A stretch of 64,000 nt of DNA from Tetrahymena thermophila SB210 (taxonomy: Eukaryota > Ciliophora > Oligohymenophorea > Hymenostomatida > Tetrahymenidae). The stretch lies in assembly GCF_000189635.1 (NCBI RefSeq), contig NW_002476237.1, positions 496,001-560,000 of the forward strand, written 5' to 3'. Under the pieces are notes generated by a model that did not search any database, was not told the origin of the DNA, and was given only the letters and a program-made list of their open reading frames with translations. Made by a program: the position numbers and the translations under genes. How positions within the stretch are numbered: position 1 is the first letter of the stretch; each line of letters starts with the position of its first letter. Shown here piece by piece: positions 61,901 to 64,000 of this stretch.

Positions 61901-64000
61901 CAACAACTCAAAAAGCAACAGGAGTTAGATGAAAAGAAAAAACTGCAAGAGTCTGAAGATAAAAAACGATAATAAGAAATAGAAGAGAAAAGAAAATAAC
62001 AAGAAGCCGAAGATAAAAAAAAGTTATAAGAAGCAGAAGAGAGAAAAAAATAATAAGAGGCTGAGGAGAAAAGAAAACAATAAGAAGCAGAAGAGAAAAG
62101 AAAATAATAAGAAGCTGAAGATAAAAAAAGATAATAAGAGGCTGAGGAGAAGAAAAAATAATAAGAGGCAGAAGAAAAGAAAAAAATATAAGAAGCTGAA
62201 GAATTGAAATTGAAACAACAGGCTGAAGAAAATAAGAAGTTATAAGAGGCATAGGAAAAGCAAAAATAACATGAAGCTGAAGAGAGAAAAAAATAATTAG
62301 AGGCTGAGGAAAAAAAGAAGTAATAAGAAATGGATGACAAAAAAAAGAAGCAAGAAGAAGAGGAATTAAAAAAGAAGTAACAATAGGATGAACAATAAAA
62401 ACTCTTAGAAGTTTAAAATAAAAAAATTTAGGATGAAGAAATGAAAAAAAATTAAGAAACTTAAAATGATAAAAATAAATAGCTTAAAAATGAGTAATCT
62501 TCTGATAAAAATAATTAAATTGTTGGTATCGAGTTAGATTAAAATGAGAAAAATAAAGGAGAACATAGCTTAAATAAATAAAATATAAAAAATTCAGAAA
62601 ATGACAATAAAAAGTAGATTGAATCAAATAATTAAAATACTCAAAATAAATCAATTTCTGCTCAAAATGTTTAATAAAAAGAAAGTTAAAGTAGTGCTGA
62701 AGTAAATCAAACTGCTAAAGTTTAAGAAGCTAGTGTAAAATCAGAATCTTAAGAAAATCAAAAAAATAAGAACTAGTTAACCTTATTAAATAAAAATTAA
62801 ATAAACGAAGTAAACAGTGAAGAGGAAAAATCTCCCTCTAAATAAATTGTGGCTAATCAAAAGGATTCTAACAAAAATTAATAAAACCTTGAAAATAATA
62901 AATAATAAAAGGTTATCAGTAATAGTTAATAAGGTGCTCATGCAGAAGCTTCTTCAAATAAATCAAATAATACTGCTGCTATAATTGAAGTAAATGAAAG
63001 TGGACAAAATATTGATAAAAACCATCAAAAATCTTTATCATAAAAAAACAGTAAAGAAAACCAATAGGAATTATAAAATTAATAATCGTCAGAAAAGAGT
63101 ATCAAGTAATAATCGAGTGATAAAAATATTTAAGAGAGAAGATCTTCTAAAGCAGATTCTAGCAACAAGCAAATTGCTGCTGCTGCTGCAAATGCCTAGC
63201 CTATTCTCACAAATGTAGAGTTAGATAATTAGTAATCATAAGAAATTAAAATTGAATAAGTTGAGTAAAGCAAAACTTCACCACCCCCTCCACCTATCGA
63301 AAATGAAACAGAAAATGATGCAACTCTTGAGAAGAATGAAATCAATAAAAATATAGAAAAAAAGAGGAAGTAAATTCTTAGAAATCACATGAGTATTGAT
63401 GCAAATTATAGCAAATCCATAAATGATAAAACTCCAAGAAGAAATTCACACTCAGACTTAAATCGCTCTAACTTTTCAGAAAAGTCTTAGAAAGAAATTA
63501 TGAACATATAAAAGTTAAAAGAATCATTTATTTCTAAAGAAGAAAAATCTAAAGGAAATAACAAAATGACTCTTGAAGAAATTGAAAATAATAAAGAATA
63601 TGATGAAAAAAACGAGGTTCATGAAGTGAAAGATGGAGACGAAACTATAAATCCTAAAGATCAATCTAAAAATTAAGAATTCTTTGTTGTAAATGGTGAA
63701 AAGCAAGGAGATCAGTTAGTTAAGAAGAAATCAATAAATGATAGCTTGACTCCTAAAAAGAAAAAGAAAGGAGCTAAAGAAAATCTTTTGCCATCAGATT
63801 TTGATCAGTGGACTGAAGAGAAATGCCATCAAATGATATAAGAAAATCCTAAAAGCTACTTAGCTTACTACAGACTAGCATATATTTGCATGCTAAAAGA
63901 ACCTGATGTCGATATTGAAGGAACAAAGTCAAATCTTCTCAAAGTTTAAGAGCTCAATCCAGATTTTAAAATAGAAAAGGTAATAAAAAATAATTTTAAT
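58901..64000 (+). CDS. giant TPR and coiled-coil protein, 3' end beyond window
   Basis: At least 1514 aa in six visible exons: 58901-58919, 58970-59070, 59158-59328, 59469-59663, 59872-60294 and 60347-63979. A further GT donor at 63980 shows that the gene continues. The N-terminal 300 residues hold TPR-like helical pairs, for example HLTLFNLATFYFEIEQYDKA, CRIYFNLAISYERTH and DIALIYERLKKFEKAIVIY. A Ser/Asn/Gln-rich linker follows. Then comes a very long charged coiled coil or single alpha-helix, which includes about twelve 9-residue units of the form EAEEKKKQQ. A second polar region has a PPPPPP tract. A helical segment near the end (SYLAYYRLAYICMLKE) again resembles TPR. Ciliate proteins of this build are often cytoskeletal, but no family is identified. 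The start at 58901 gives a very short first exon. Confidence 0.88.
61935..62345 (+). repeat. 27-bp imperfect tandem repeat in coding sequence
   Basis: The coding sequence here repeats with a 27-nt period (nine codons) encoding EAEEKKKQQ-type units, about twelve to fifteen in a row. The units are rich in AAG, AAA, GAA and TAA/TAG (Gln). The antisense strand shows long Phe/Ser-rich open frames that merely mirror this repeat. Confidence 0.9.

Noticed and set aside
61864..62340. Long Phe/Ser-rich open frames on the minus strand.
   Set aside because: They are the complement of the Glu/Lys/Gln coiled-coil repeats of the TPR gene. Their composition is explained entirely by that repeat.
1..64000. 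Many in-frame TAA/TAG codons suggesting widespread pseudogenes.
   Set aside because: They fall at glutamine positions in conserved families and only TGA ends the proteins, which is the ciliate code.
1..64000. tRNA, rRNA, CRISPR arrays, transposons and the 15-bp chromosome breakage sequence.
   Set aside because: I looked for T-loop-like words, repeat-spacer patterns, terminal inverted repeats and the breakage consensus, and found none that I could support.

Overview
This window reads as macronuclear DNA of a ciliate that uses TAA and TAG as glutamine codons and TGA as its only stop, most likely Tetrahymena or a close relative. The evidence is direct. The base composition is extremely AT-rich. 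Recognisable protein families (DNA ligase I, Ulp1, PP2C, PI-PLC, Sac/5-phosphatase, methylsterol oxidase) translate correctly only with that code, and each ends at a TGA. Introns are short (about 34 to 80 nt, a few longer), AT-rich and GT...AG. Every exon set below was joined by hand and checked for consistent phase from exon to exon. Each predicted protein ends at its own TGA, except the two genes cut by the window edges.

Layout, left to right. A Gln-rich protein on the minus strand is cut by the left edge. Then come a PP2C phosphatase (+), a methylsterol-oxidase-like enzyme (+), an intronless Gln-rich protein with an N-myristoylation-type start (+), and a possible gene remnant (+). A coiled-coil/C2-like protein (-) and a Ulp1 SUMO protease (-) follow. 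After a 0.55-kb imperfect direct duplication in noncoding DNA comes an intronless PI-PLC X-domain protein (+), a small helical protein (+), an unresolved coding patch (+) and a small unknown protein (-). DNA ligase I with two PCNA-box motifs (+) and a synaptojanin-type Sac plus 5-phosphatase (+) come next. A B-box protein (-), a CCCH zinc-finger/TPR-like protein (-) and a large charged protein (-) follow. Then there is a pair of tandem intronless paralogues (+,+), the second with three 61-residue repeats. An LRR gene (-) has nearly one repeat per exon, and one of its introns carries an open frame on the opposite strand. The window ends inside a very large TPR plus coiled-coil gene (+).

The genes do not form one pathway. 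Three concern phosphoinositide or sterol metabolism (methylsterol oxidase, PI-PLC, synaptojanin) and one concerns replication and repair (ligase). Two concern protein modification (PP2C, Ulp1), and many are long, low-complexity, Gln-rich ciliate proteins of unknown role. Divergent pairs share AT-rich upstream regions: 973-2588, 18813-20480, 25232-25794, 44651-46347 and 56317-58900. I saw no tRNA, rRNA, CRISPR array, intact transposon or Tetrahymena chromosome-breakage sequence. The most interesting points are the LRR exon-repeat gene with its antisense open frame, the degenerate motifs in the 5-phosphatase domain, the second PCNA-box in the ligase, and the tandem paralogue pair with its 183-bp repeats.
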